From Eremophila alpestris peregrina (taxonomy: Eukaryota; Chordata; Aves; Passeriformes; Alaudidae), in contig WMCF01000014.1 of NCBI GenBank assembly GCA_009792885.1, positions 16,318,049-16,382,048 of the forward strand: DNA of 64,000 bases, read 5' to 3'. Shown piece by piece: positions 1 through 12,758 of this stretch; the stretch's first letter is position 1; each line of letters opens with the position of its first letter. A program made the translations under genes and the position numbers. The notes beneath the pieces are model-generated. The model was given only the letters and a program-made list of their open reading frames with translations. It was not told where the DNA came from and searched no databases.

Positions 1-1955
1 CAAATTTTCAGTAAAATCTCAGTATGTTGGGTTTTTTTAATGAGAGAGGCAATATCTATTTGTGGGAGAAAAAGGTTGTTACACGGACTCTGACTTGTTC
101 AACTTTTATCATACAATGAGATAGGTGATTTAAGAGATTTGTAGTTTTTCCCAGATATTTATCTAATTTTAAGAAAATAGTTTATTAAAATTGGTAGCTC
201 AGAGATTTTTGTGGCAGCTATAACAAAGCTAGTTTTCTTTGATAGCCCTCTTACATTGAAACCTCTTCAATTCAACTCCAAGATGGTGCAGAAAAAGGTT
301 AAAATTGTGTTTTCCCAGTTAACATTTAAGTTTTTCCACCTAAAATTTGGTCAGGGTACCAGATACTTTTTTTGCTAAAGCTAAAAGTTGAAAAAATACG
401 TAACTTTTTTCAGAACTTCAAATATACAAAGATTAAATTAAAACAGACATATATAACAGACAGATAAAATTTAGACATCCATAAAATCTCCTTCCATGAT
501 GTGCTCAGTAACATATGGAAGATTGAATGGGACTTAAGTTGCACTAATATAAACAAAGGAATTTTAAAAATTAGAATTAAAAAAGATAAAATTAAAAATT
601 GGACCTGTGGCTTGCACAACCTTTCTGTATAATGCAAGACCAAGGGGCTTAACAGGAAGGGTTGTAATTATAGTGTATTTATGGTGTAAATGAAACTGAC
701 AGAGCAGCACTCAAAACTAACATAGCAATGTATTATGTGGTAAACATTTTCAGGCAAAATGATGTCTCATTGTGCTTTAGGCATTATGTAGCTATCATGT
801 ATTTTTAGATTTTCAGAATAAAATATTCTAGTGGTCACTAATTGAATTGTTTCAAATTGCCTTCTGAAAGGTTAATGTATTGCTGCTGGTATTGTTTGTC
901 AACTTGAATTTGGAAGAATAAGATATTATATATGAAAGCAAGATTTTTCAGTTACCTGAATATTGGCAAAATGTGAGACTTGTCCACCAATACAGTGCAG
1001 ATTGATATACAGAATTAAAGGATTATATGTTTAGTATTTCTACTAGAAAAAAAAAAAAAAAGAAATACTCCCTTGCAGCTGAGAATGAAACAAAAATTTG
1101 ACAGTATATATGAATTATATATTGTGTCCTGGGAGGTTAAGTATTTTTTATTATTTTCATTGTGATCATAACTATTAAATTATAGGTTAAATATTAAATA
1201 GTAGATAGAAATGAACAGATACATAATGATAAACCAAACCCCATAAAATACGCTACAGGAGAAATAGAGTATATCAATACTAACAGGAGAAAAATACTCT
1301 GTTATCTCACTCAGCTTGACAGAATAATTCAGAACTGTTCTAAGCTTTCACCACATATTGTGGAATGTAATGTATTACATATTTTTGGTCTAATTTTAGA
1401 GTTCTGTAAAATATGTATGATGGCCTTCATGTCCTCTTGCACCTCCATTTGTATTGCAGAAAAGGTGAAAGCTGAAAGTCAGGACAAATGAGGTTCTTCT
1501 TTGAAGGACCATTGCTACTGCAGCAACACCAGCCCTTGTTCCAGCTTTACTTGACTCAGTTCACATGTCTGCAAGAGTGAGTTCCTGAAAGAACTGATGT
1601 ACATAAAGCCACTCAAGACTTCATGAACTGAGCTCAGGGTGTTCTGTGTCAATTACCACACGTGTCAGTTATCACCATTCACTCCAGTGATTAGAAGAAA
1701 AAAAATTATCTTGTGCTACAGCTGACTCTTACATGAACGATAAGAAGGGTTGCAATTTCCTTCTCTTTCTGGTCATTAAAAGCAAAATTTCCATCTACTA
1801 AAGAATTGAATTGGAACAATAGAATAGCAAACAAAGGAAATATAAACTGAATAATTGCACATGACTAGATTGGCTCAAGACTTTTTGCTATTTGGTAATT
1901 TTTTTCCCAGCAGGAGATCTTTTTATTATTTAATAAGTTTTTGAAGTTGTTTTAT
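1..1955. other. unique AT-rich DNA, no gene seen
   Basis: No open frame here looks like an exon and I recognise no repeat family. There is a short A-run near 1049-1062. It is best described as intergenic or intronic sequence. Confidence 0.5.
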
Positions 1956-1960
1956 ACCTG

Positions 1961-2591
1961 TATCCTGGTTTAGGATAAATTTGAGAGGAAATCTCTGAAT
2001 GGGGTTCCTCTGGAAAGCCAGCCCAAACGGCCTCTCCCCCAGTTGGTCCAGGAAAAAAACCTCCTTAGAGAAAAGTGGAAAAGAAATTTTATTTAACAAA
2101 CAAAGTGCCCACAAGCATAAAAAAAGGAGAATAATATAAAACAATAAAACCGGGCAAAACTGAGAAAGTCCTTGCCATGGAAGTATTCTGCTATCATTCC
2201 CTCCGGCACTGGAAAATTCCAGCCCAGGCCTGGCAGGCCACAGGTGTGAGCTTCCAGTGCTCTGGTGGGTTTTCAGTCCAGAGCAGATTTAAACAGTCCC
2301 AAGAAAAGGAAAAAAAAAAAAAAAAAACAGTCCAGGGAACTTCTCAGCCTCAGCTAGCTAAAACTAACGAAAGGCAAAGCAGATCTCTGTTTTGCTGTCT
2401 GTCCGTGCTGCAGACAACACATTCCAGGAGCAGAATGTGTAGGAATGAGAGCTGTTTTCTGAGAACAAACTCCGTGCTTCTCTTTCTCCCCCTTCACTGT
2501 TGGAACCAGTCTTAAACATACAGGACACAAAATCCAATATAAACAGAAGACACAATTGAGGATACAAGCATCACAAAGTCACCCTAGGACA
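1961..2591 (-). mobile_element. solo LTR, ERV-L-like family 1 (copy A)
   Basis: The block is homologous to 18870-19494 and to the reverse complement of 58086-58726, so three copies of one LTR family lie in the window. Orientation is taken from the 58-kb copy, which has AATAAA near its 3' end. The minus-strand LTR starts TGTCCTAGGGTGAC at 2591 and its 3' end at 1961 reads TATCC on the plus strand, where the intact copies have TGTCC. The 5-bp direct repeat ACCTG flanks it perfectly (1956-1960 and 2592-2596). No internal retroviral sequence is present, so it is a solo LTR. A long A-run (about 2310-2327) lies inside it. A 5-bp duplication is what ERV-L integrases produce. Confidence 0.92.
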
Positions 2592-2596
2592 ACCTG

Positions 2597-5500
2597 TTAT
2601 ATCTAACTGGAAGCAAACTGCAATACCTCTCTCTAGCATTTGTTTTTTTGGTTTTTTTTTTGGTGCAAAATTGGAAAATTAATTGCTTCCATTTTATTGC
2701 TAATTGTAGTTGTTTTATATATGATGGTTAGTCTGCAATCAATGGGAATTCTGTCACTAACTAGTCTTGGAATGTTCTTAAGCTCTGGTATGTTCTAGAG
2801 CTTTAGGAATACTACAATGTCCCAGTACTTGGTGAAAATACTAAGTGAAATTATTATGCTTAGATGTTTAGAGATTATTTTGAATGTTTAATTTGTGTGT
2901 ATATGTGATCCAAAATGAATGGGTTAAGCCTGGACAAAAATTTGCTTGTGGGGTGTGTCTGGCAATATCACTAAATATAGAAGGCATAAAACAGGCAATA
3001 ATTGAATCTCTGGGCTACTGCACTTCAGTATCTTCCCTAACCAGAATGATGTCAAATTAATCTCTGGAATGTGACCATATTTACATTAATCAGTGGTACT
3101 CATGAAACCTGTTCACTGTACTGCATTGTTACATGACTAAATTTGCAAAAATTTAGGTATATCACAAAACACAGCTAGTTATGTCGATCAAAGACTAAGG
3201 AATCAAAATGTTGTACCGCCCTTTTTTAAATATCCTGGCTTTATTCAGTGAAACTCATTATTTAAAAATACCCAACACTTCTTTAGACAAAATGGAATGT
3301 ATTTTTTGTATTATAATTCATCAGAGCTATACCTTGTCATATGCAATATAGCCATGTGATTTCAAAATACAAAGGAACAGAGTATATTTGCCAGCCTACC
3401 TAACTGCATTTTTGTAAAAATTTCCATACATAGTACTGCATCAAGGGCATTTATTTTCTCACTCTGTAATAATGCTTTAGCACTTAAAATATACACTCTT
3501 ACATCTCAGAGGTCAATTTTTGCAAGCTGAGTAGTCAATACCAAAAGAAAGAGTTTCAAATATATAATTGTTTAAGTGCATTCAGGTATATCTAATCAGA
3601 AGTATGACAACACTAACAGTCTCTCATCACAGGGTGAAGTAGCATAATGTGATTAAAATTTGGAACTTAGGATAATTCAACTGGATTGATGAAAAATAAA
3701 AGAATTAAGTCTGAGGGGTTTTTTGTGTGTGTGTTTGATGAGGTCTGCTTTTAATTAGATTGATAGTAACTTGACATAGTTATGCTGTATACAGTTAGCA
3801 TCAAGAAAGATCCCTGAGCAGAAAACGACACTAGAACAATGACTTTTGTTGATTAGAAGAGAAAAATGGATACCATTTGATATTTGTGCAATTTATCAGA
3901 ATACCACAGTAACTATCAAGTATCAAATTGTTTTCAAACAGGTTTTCACTAAATGTGCTATGACCACACATGTTCTTGTATGGACATTTTCCACTAGTCA
4001 TCTTCATATTCTATTTCTTTGTTAGAAATTTCTCCAAAATTGAATTAACTCCTTGACATATTAACTTCCCATAATAAATGAAAAAAAAAAAACCAAAAGA
4101 CCTGACACACATCTATTTAACCTCTTTCAGTTTTGAAAACAATAAATTAAATTTCCTAGGGCCATAAACTAATCCACAGGAAATAATATAGTTCAAAAAC
4201 TAAGTTGTGAAAATACTCTTCTGATTAACAGCGCAAAATGTTTTGTGCCAGTTTCTTCATGCTGAATGAGATGAAAAATTTCCTAATGATTCAGGATCCA
4301 ACATCAGCTGTATAAATTTTGTTACATAAAAACCATTCATATTTTTGTTTATAAAGCAACGAGATTTTGAATAACATGGAGGAAATGTAGTGGAATTGCA
4401 AAGCTGTTTCAGTGTGTGTTTAGCTGATATGTAAGCCACATGTTTAACTTATGAAAGTTGTTTTAAAGTGGCTTATAGAATACGGATCTCTTCATAAGGG
4501 CAATTGAGTTGTGGTTGAGTTCCACCCCTGGATGTCTAGTTTGTTTGTTAAGCTTTCTTTGGCTGCTCTAGCCACATTCAAAATAAATTAATTGCTTCTT
4601 TTGAATAATTGATTTGTACATTTACTTATAAATTGCTTTATTTCTCCCCAAGGAAGTAAGTGAAGTGATTGCTTTATTGATGTTGACAAAAGTAAAATGC
4701 AAAGTACCTCATTTGACAAACATTAAAGTTTTTTAGTGAGGCATCTGGGCATTCTATGCCCAATTAAAAAAGGAAAAAACAAAACAAAACAAACAAACAA
4801 ACAAACAAAAAACCAAAAAGCCGAAAAGGAGGACTGCTTCAAGGAACATTTGAAAGCCTGACTCCATCTTGGGTGCAAAGCAATGCTTCCCAGACAAACT
4901 GTCTTTCTCTGTCTTTCTTGATTGTGTATGCAATCTAAGTCAGAAACATCCAACTTTGCAAGCAAAGCTCAGTGCTGTTAATTTCCTATACTGCATACTG
5001 TTTTTGTGCTCTGTCTCTAACTGCAATCTATATTAGATAATTAATAGTAAATGTCTTTAAAAATTCACTATACATATGTAGTGCTTTAAGATTCCAGGTA
5101 TGTTTGATTCTATTAATTGTTGATATGCAAATAAATGTGTTCTCTGCATTAGAATATTTCTAATAAAAGTCATTCAAGTAGTTCAGATATGGACTCATTG
5201 GGGAGCTTCTTGCTGGGTTTCTCTCACAGCTGGTTCAGCAGTAGTGAGCAGGAGGACTGCAGAGTGGTAGGCCTCGAAATGTAGGAGGCACAATAGTTTC
5301 CCCACTTCCCCTCATATGCACTGGTTTGTCCTGTGAGAACAAATCCCTTCCAGATACCACCTTTCATTCCTCTTTATCTTCTAGAAATTTCTCCCTGTTC
5401 TACAGAAGAAAAAGGAAATCCCACATGTTGCAGAGATCTGGTCACAACAAGTACAAGCAGATGTATTTGGAACACTGTGAACATATTTGAGAAAGGTTTC

Positions 5501-5660
5501 TTGCTGTGTATAGCCAATTTTAGTCCTCAGATCTAGACAGATGAGCAAGTTGTGTTCAGTGTCTTGTCAGAACTTGGCTGCAAAGTAGCCTGTGACATTA
5601 AATGAACACTTTTATAGCAATAAGTTGCTATATTTCTAGCCATCTAAAAGTAAAATGTCA
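2597..5660. other. unique AT-rich DNA, no gene seen
   Basis: No recognisable repeat family or exon. It holds a T-run near 2641-2662, a short (TG)n near 3724-3735 and the (AAAC)n tract listed separately. Confidence 0.45.
4773..4815. repeat. (AAAC)n / A-rich simple repeat
   Basis: About 40 bases of AAAAC and AAAC units with flanking A-runs. It could be the tail of a decayed retroposon, but I recognise no body next to it. Confidence 0.85.
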
Positions 5661-5669
5661 AACCTAAAG

Positions 5670-6990
5670 GCTGGATGTAAAGAATTCTTCAGTCATGGAA
5701 AAGATCATCCTGAAATATATGTCAAAATACGTGTACGACAGGAAGGTGATTAGCGACAGCCTACATAGCATCACTAAACACAAATCATGCTTGATTAACC
5801 CAGTGACCTTCTGCGATGGAACAACTACATCAGTGAACAAGGGAAGTGCTTGGATGCCATCTACCCAGACTTTTCTAAGTCCTTTGATGTGGTGTCCCAT
5901 AACATTCTTGTTATTACATGGGGAAAATATAGATTTGGTGGATGGACAGTTAGATGGATAAAAAATTGCTTGGATGGCTGCATGCAAAGAGTAGTAGTCA
6001 ATGGCTCAGTGTCCAAGTGGAAAGACAGTAATGAGTGGCATCCCTCAAGACCCCTCAAGACTGGATATAATACTATTTAGTATTTTTATTAACAACATAT
6101 ACAGTGGAATTGAGTGCAAACTCAGCAAGTTTGCAGGCAACACCGAGCTGAATGATGTTCTTGATACTCTGGAGGGAAGGATGACATCCAGAGGGACCTT
6201 GCCAGGCTGGTTCCATATGAACGTCATGAAGCTCAACAAGGAGAAGCGCAGTATCCTGCTCCTAGATCAATACAGGCGATCATACTTGTTGATGAATAGA
6301 TTGAGAGCAGCCCTGTAGAGAAATATTTGGCGATATTGGTAGCGGTAAATTGGACATGATCTAGCAATGTGCACTTGCAGCCCAGATGGCCAACTGTATC
6401 CCTAGCTGCATGAAAAAGAACTGTGGCCAGCACCTTGAAGGACATGGCTCTCTCCCTTTCCTCTCATGTGACTCCACCTGCTCCAACTCTAAGACCCCAA
6501 ACATAAGAACGTGGACCTCTTGGAATGAGTCCAGAGGAGGGCCATAAAGATTATCAGGGATCTGGAGTACCTCTTCTATTAGGAAAGGCTAAGAGAGTTG
6601 AGGTTCCTCAGCCTGGAGGAGAGAAGGTTGTGAGGAGATGGTATTTCAACATTTCAGTATATAAAAGTGGCCTATAAGAAAGATGGAAAAAGACTTTCTA
6701 CAAGGGCTTGTATTGACAGAACAAAAGGTAGTATTTTTAAACTGAGAGTAGGTTTAGATTGAATATAAGAAACAAGTTTTTTTACAATGAGGTTGGTGGC
6801 CTGGCACAGTTTGCCTAAGTAGTTGTGGATGCTCCTTCCCTGGAAGTGATCAAGGTCAGGTTAAATGGGGCCTTGAGAAACCTGATCTGATGTTAGGTGC
6901 CCCTGGCTATGGCAGGGGGATTGGACTAGATGGTTATTGAAGATCCCTTCCAACCCAAACAATTGTAGGACTCAGTGATTCTAAAATGTG
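5670..6990 (+). mobile_element. CR1 LINE, 5'-truncated, RT to 3' end
   Basis: The plus strand encodes broken CR1 reverse transcriptase. Recognisable pieces are a KHKSCLINPVTF-like block (about 5779), DFSKSFDVVSHNIL (about 5868) followed by DGWTVRWIKNCLDG (frames differ) and RVVVNGSVSKW (about 5990). The catalytic FADD-type motif reads FAGN near 6130, so both key aspartates are gone. The 3' part (6530-6990) has the CR1 tail landmarks: a LSLEE-like stretch, an ATGGTATTTCAACATTTC-like region and the closing GATCCCTTCCAACCCA stretch, followed by a degenerate GATTCT tail. Frameshifts and stops occur throughout. The element is 5'-truncated, as is normal for CR1. Its left edge is approximate. Confidence 0.9.
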
Positions 6991-9669
6991 TCTGTGCACA
7001 CAGTGATGTATCTCTTCTAAGTCTTTCATTTTAGAGGAGAAACTGTCAAGGTGCCTTTCTTCCCTGACTGTACAGCCGATCTAGAACTAACTTAGACTAA
7101 ATGGTTTAGTTGGATGCTGAATAGTGCCTTTGTTATCTGATGTCCTAATTTTTGGCAATTTAATCAATTATGTAAATTGGAGACTTTGGGCTCTTTATCT
7201 TCACTTGCACTGGATTTAATATTAGTTAACTGTCTGGACCCTTTTAATATCTCCTCTGCAGGGTTTGGGATGGGGTGAACAGGAATCTTCATAAATCACA
7301 GCTAGTCAAAGTCACCCATAAGAATGGAGCTTTAAGGAATTAAGAGCCATAGGGATGAAATTTAAAGGGGAACTGAATCTTACGTAAGACACATTTAATC
7401 CCTTCTGTTTAGACATTTGATTTGCATAAACAAGAGCTACTCAGTCAAAGATACTTTCAGAATTACCTTGTGAAGCGCAGGCAGACCACTTGATTTGTGA
7501 GTACTGGGAACTCCTCTGACTTTTCCAGTGATTAAATTTAGATCTTGCCTTGCCCTTAAACCACATATTCCTTATTCTGTTCAGTAACACACATTCAAAG
7601 ACACGATATATTTTAAATAAAGATTTTCCTTCAGAGTAATAGCAATAGAGAGAATGAAAAAAACAAAAGTCCAAACTCATATATGAAGTAATCTTTGAAT
7701 ATTTTGGAAAAATTCACTAATTTTTATTCAAAATTTGGTTTATCTTGCATTCATATCTACCACTTCGGGAAAAAAAAAGCAGTTACCTTCTTGTAAGTTT
7801 ATCTGGTATAAGACTGGCATCTGGTGGTAAGCTCCATGCAGAAGATAAACCTCAGGAAACAGCCATCTTTCTTGTTTTGGTCATCTTACAGCTGACAGGA
7901 TCTACACGGTTTAGTTCATTATTTGTAGATGTAGCAACATCCTCCTGTATAGAAATCACAACTGTTTGTGCTGTGTCTAGTGTGGAGCAGATTTCCTTCT
8001 TCAGATTCAGTTTATAAAGACATTTCTTTAAGTTAATAAAATGTGAAGTTAAATTATTAGTGATTTTGCACTGCAGTTCAAGAGTGCTTTCTCAGCCTTA
8101 GTTATTTTTAGTAATTTTTCACTGAAAATATCTTGTCAACAGGTGCAATAGTGCTTGAAAATGCCAACAGATTTTCAGTGTATGGTCTGACATTTTCAGA
8201 GTGCCCATGCCCAGTAATTATGCCTAATAGATACCTCTTGGTTCAAGGTAAAGTTAATCTCACCTGAGTATATTATGTCTCAAAACCAGATACAGAGTAT
8301 TGCAATTTAAAAATTTGTGTTTTTCTCTGTTGACAGTCAACTGACTGTCAATATAGCCTGGGCAGACCAGCTCAAATGGAGAATCTCACATTGCTAGACA
8401 CATGGGCAAGAAAGCTGTCTTAGGCACATATTTTTGAAACTTGTCTGACTCTCTGCATGTGGTGTGTGTTGGGAGTCAAGTGTGGACCCGTCAGCTCACT
8501 GGAGGTGCCCACTACAAAAGGGCTTGGGTCCCATCAGTGAAAGTTTTAGGTGGTGTGATTGTGATTCCCAGAGTGGCTCCTAACACTAACAAGGTGTCTG
8601 TGTTCACTTACTTAATGATGGAAAGACTGAAGTATGGAATATCTTCTTTGCCTTAGTCTTTACAGGGCAAAGCAGCCTTCAGGAGTCTTTGCCTGTGAGG
8701 GTGTAAGCACATGGTGGGGAATATAATTGAGCAGTGCAGCTCCTTACTTTGTGAAGAATAGTTTCCATTGTGTGTGATTTTATGTGTTCCTTTTGCAAGC
8801 CATAAACAAAACTAAGTGTTTGAGTTTCTACACTCTATTACTCTAGTTGTTGAAGTCTGTTTGTGTTAATTTACAAGGCTGGCATAAACTATATTGTGAG
8901 CATTTTGAATACCCACCTCCAGCCTTCTCCCTCTATACCAGGACAGAATTGTTCCTTTTCCCATTTATTTAAATGAAATGTGTAGTGCTTCATCAAAATA
9001 ACATAATTAAATGTGTAGCGGTTTTTCCCTCCCTGCATACTGGTGAAAGAAATTTAGATGTTTTAATCTAAGCAATGAGAACATATAGGTTTTATTTTGT
9101 GTGCTACTCCCAAAGTTGCTAATGTCACATGCAAACTGCAATGCATGTTTCCAAAGTAATTAATAATTATAATAATAACTGCTTGTTAACTGCTGTAAAA
9201 ATAATGATTGTTTTATTTCTTAAATTTGAAAACATTTAAATAGATTTCCGCTTCCTGTTGGAAATATTTTCTTCCTTCACAGAGTGGCTGTAAATCATTG
9301 ATTCAAGACTGGTCTTGGAAGTCTCTGGTATAGAGGCTCTTAAAATATGAGCTGTGCACAGGAATTTCCTCCTGTGTTACTAAGCTATCCCCTGAAACAA
9401 ATGCTTAATACCTTCTTTTTTTAGGGGAGTCCAGGAGGAGAGGGACCTACTGAGTGTTACATGGCTGGTGGCTGAGGTATTTTAGATCATACTCCTGCAG
9501 TTAAGACTCTAATGTCTGGTAGGATCTTATTTTAGGAGTTTATGTGGATCCAGAGTCCAGTTCCTTTTCCTAGCTGTGTTTCTATCTTGGTAGTAAATTA
9601 CTGAGATGAAAGAGTAAAACTAATGGATCCAGGATAAGAAGGGCTATTTACAGATGTGAGAAAGGCTGA
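6991..9669. other. unique AT-rich DNA, no gene seen
   Basis: I see no repeat family and no convincing exon. Open frames near 7441-7680 and 7745-8017 have no recognisable domain. It contains a perfect short palindrome at 8330-8351, listed separately. Confidence 0.45.
8330..8351. repeat. perfect 10-bp inverted repeat, 2-bp spacer
   Basis: The arms TTGACAGTCA and TGACTGTCAA are separated by AC. It is a small cruciform-capable palindrome in unique DNA. No function can be assigned. Confidence 0.8.
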
Positions 9670-9673
9670 TATT

Positions 9674-9735
9674 TGTCCTGGGGTGACTTCATGATGCTTG
9701 TATCCCCAACTGTCTGTACTTTTTATGCATTTATA
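9674..9735 (+). mobile_element. LTR 5' tip, family 1, inverted relative to provirus
   Basis: The sequence starts TGTCCTGGGGTGACTTCATG and continues with a GATGCTTGTATCCCCAA stretch that matches the 5' end of the LTR copy at 58086. It fades by about 9735 and runs straight into the 3' end of the antisense integrase. A normal 3' LTR of an antisense provirus would show the opposite orientation here. See findings. Confidence 0.75.
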
Positions 9736-10536
9736 CATTGTTTATACATTATACATACTGTCTTCCCTAACAAACCTCTAACATGTACCACTGGGACTTT
9801 GTTTCCATCTTCTGTATGCAGGAGCTCAGACTGGGCAGGGCCTTCTCGGTTGGTGGAGCCTTGGGTGTTAATTAACGAGGTGGCCTTTGCAAGATGCTGG
9901 ATCCAGTTTTTGGAAGATCCCTCACCCAATGCTTTCAAGGTGGTTTTTAACAGTCCATTGTACTTCTCCACTTTACCTGCAGCTGGTGCATGGGAGGGGA
10001 TATGGTATACACACACTCAATACCATGTTCCCTAGCCCAAGTGTTTATAAGACTGTTAGTGAAATGAGTCCCATTGTCTGACTCAGTCCTCTCAGGGGTA
10101 CCATGCCTTCAAAGGACTTGCTTTTTAAGACCTAGGATGGTGTTATGGGCTGTAGCATGAGGCACAGGGTAGGTTTCCAACCATCCCATGGTGGCTTCTA
10201 CCATTGTGAGCACATAGTGCTTGCCTTGGCAGGTTTGGGGCAGAGTGATGTAGTCAATCTGCCAGGCCTCCCCATAGTTATATTTGGACCACTGCCCACC
10301 ATACCACAGGAGCTTCACCCACTTGGCCTGTTTGATGGCAGCACACGTCTCACAGTCATGGATAACTTGCAAGATACTGTCCATGGTTAGATCCATCCCT
10401 CATCTTGTGCCCACTAATAGGTGGCATCTCTGCCCTGATGACTTGGCGCATCATGGGCCCATCAAGCTAGGAACAACTCTCCCTTGTGTTGCCTATCTCA
10501 GTCTATCTTTGACATCTCTGTTTTTGCAGCCTGGTA
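9735..10536 (-). pseudogene. ERV-L-like integrase remnant
   Basis: Minus-strand translation shows retroviral integrase in order. A zinc-finger CETC pair lies near 10340. The catalytic core has its first Asp in WQIDYI (near 10265), its second in SDNGTHF (near 10075) and the Glu in KVEKYNG (near 9965). The parts lie in different frames, so at least one frameshift separates the second Asp from the Glu. The integrase would insert viral cDNA into the host genome, but this copy cannot make an intact protein. The N-terminal side is interrupted by the LTR at 10537-11053. It is followed downstream by the inverted LTR tip, with no env. Confidence 0.88.
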
Positions 10537-11053
10537 TGTGGGAAATAGTAAAGGTAAGAAGACTTTCAAAAGCTGTGAAAGTAGGCCTCAGAAACAGAAA
10601 GAGCAGAGAACTTAGAGTTAGCTGCAGCTGCAAAGCCTGAAAGTAGAGAAGATACTTCAGAGAATAATACAGCAAGCAAGGACATGAAACCATAGTTTGA
10701 GATTTTAGGCTTGGCTAAGATAGACTTTAAGACTGCAGAAAAATATGCTTAACAAGACAGTAGAAGTTTTAAGCTTAATAATGTTGATAGAAAGCATGCA
10801 AGCAAGCATTGTTTGAAGCAGGTGTATGTGTACTTTTAGTGATTGGCTAGAACAATTGTTTGTAAGCTTTAGCAATATGCTCTTGGCTGGAAAACTTTTT
10901 AAATGCCCTGTACCAAAGAGATCTTTGGCTGCCCATGGTAGACGAGAGCCTGTACCATCTCGTGTGTCTCACCCTGCAGCCGAGACTGGTGCCTGAATAA
11001 AGCTCCTGACACGTTACCCAGCAGCCCCATCCCATTTGTGAAATACGCCAACA
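10537..11053 (+). mobile_element. solo LTR, class II-like, nested in antisense provirus
   Basis: The block starts TGTGGGAAATAG and ends CGCCAACA, with AATAAA at 10996-11001 and a TTTTTAAA TATA-like box near 10894. Its flanks are CTGGTA (10531-10536) and CTGGTC (11054-11059), a 6-bp target duplication with one mismatch. Antisense polymerase sequence resumes on both sides. A 6-bp duplication fits ERV-K-type integrases. Confidence 0.85.
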
Positions 11054-11059
11054 CTGGTC

Positions 11060-11620
11060 TACCTGCTTATTGTTTTGGTAGCTCTACTCTTGGGGACATG
11101 GGTATCTACATGGTGGACTTTGACAGATAGTTTCTCTACCCTGGTAGCAATCTCTTTCCACTTGCTCTTCAGCAGCCCAAATTGGTTTTCCTCTATGTTG
11201 CCAATTAGCCTTTTCCCACTTCTCCAGCCATCCCCACAGAACAATGGCTACCATCCATGAATCAGTGTAGAGGCAGATGTTTGGCCACTTCTCTCTTTCA
11301 GCAATGTCTAGGGCCAGTTGAACAACTTTGGGTTCAGCAAGTTGACTTGATCCACCTTCTCCTTCAGTAGCTTCTGCAACCTGTCGTGTGGGGCTCCATG
11401 CTGCTTTCTACTTTTGTTTCATCCCTACAATGTGACAAGAGCCATCAGTAAAAAGAGCGTATTGTGTTTCTTCTGCTGGCAGACGGTTGTACAGTAAAGC
11501 TTCCTCAGCATGTGCCACTTGCTCTTGTTCCTCTTCCTCAGTGAGACCAAAATTTTAATCTACAAATGTAACAATTTGTAATTATTTCCAAAATCCCAGG
11601 GCAATTCAGTTTTCCAATAG
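11060..11620 (-). pseudogene. ERV-L-like RNase H remnant
   Basis: On the minus strand, LFTDGSCHIVG (about 11430-11455) carries the first catalytic Asp of retroviral RNase H. ALDIAEREKWP (near 11300) follows, and LYTDSWMVA (about 11250-11270) carries another. The domain would remove RNA from the RNA/DNA hybrid during reverse transcription. A stop lies just after the first motif. It sits between the RT and integrase regions, as expected in pol. Confidence 0.85.
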
Positions 11621-12752
11621 GGGCGCACTGTGTGATAAGAGCCGTCCATTTGCTTCATGTGGCATTGGTGGCATGGTGGGTAGAGGGAGACTTTCCTTTA
11701 AACACCTACCCCAGCACTGGTAGTCGGGGTGCCAGGAGTTGTGTTTCAGTGCCTATTACCTCTGAGGTGGCTTGAACTCCTTCATAGGCTGCTAAAATTT
11801 CCTTCTCTGTTGGAGTGTAATTGCCTTCAGACCCTCTGTAGCTTTGACTCCAGAATCCCAATGGTCAGCCTCAAATCTCCCCAGCCACCCTCTGCCAAAG
11901 GCTCCAGGACAGACCATGGCTCCCGGCTGCAGAGTAGAGCACATTCTTCACCTCTGGTCCCATCCTGACTGGGCCAAGGGCTACTGCATGAGCAATCTCC
12001 TGCTTGATCTGGGCAAAGGCTTGCTGCTGCTCAGGGCCCCACTAGGAAGTATTCTTCTTGTGACTAACCAGGTTAAGAGGGCTCACAGTCTGGCTGTACT
12101 CAGCAATGTACATTCTCCAAAAACCTATGGCACCTAGGAAAGCTTATGTTTCCTTCTTGTTAGTTGGTGGGGACATTGCTGTGATCTTGTTGATCTAACG
12201 CCATGCATCCTGCCACTTTACTCCCAGGAACTGGATCTCTCGGGCAGGTCCCTTTGCTCTTCTTGATGGTGACACTGGAATCTAGATGATTTTCTGTCCA
12301 TTCTCAAACACTTTTGCTGCTGTATTCCCCCACACAATGATGTCATTGATGTATTGCAGATGTTCTGGAGCTTCAACCTTTTCCAGTGCAGCATGGATCA
12401 GTCCACGGCAGAAGGCAGGACTGTGCTTCCACCCCTGAGGCAGTCAGTTCCAGGTGTATTGTACTCCTGTAGAGGTGAAAGCAAACTGAGGCCTGCATTC
12501 TGCTGCCAAAGGAATGGAGAAAAATGCATTGGCAATGTCAGTTGTGGAGTAGCACTTTGCTGCCTTGGACTCCAGCTCATACTGGAGCTCTAAGATGTCT
12601 GGCACAGCTGCGCTCAATGGTGGAGTTACTTCATTCAAGGCACAATAGTCCACACTCAATCTCCATTGTCCTTCAGATTTGTGCACAGGCCAAACGGGGC
12701 TTTTGAAGGGTGAGTGGGCTCTGCTGACCACCCCATGGCTCTCCAGCTCATG
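11620..12752 (-). pseudogene. ERV-L-like reverse transcriptase remnant
   Basis: The best open piece (12444-12731, minus) contains SPFKSPVWPVHKSEGQWRLS, VDYCALNE and TDIANAFFSIPLA, the finger and palm motifs of retroviral RT. Downstream in another frame the active-site box reads YIND (codons at 12340-12351), where a functional enzyme needs two aspartates. Connection-domain sequence, including a SPPTNKKE-like stretch, follows near 12140-12180, and a weaker region continues to about 11.6 kb. Its upstream edge meets the nested LTR at 12759 at the target duplication. It is not functional. Confidence 0.9.
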
Positions 12753-12758
12753 GATAAT

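Noticed and set aside
9674..9735. Interpretation as a normal 3' LTR of the antisense provirus
   Set aside because: The sequence matches the 5' tip of the LTR in the plus orientation, the reverse of what a 3' LTR would show here.
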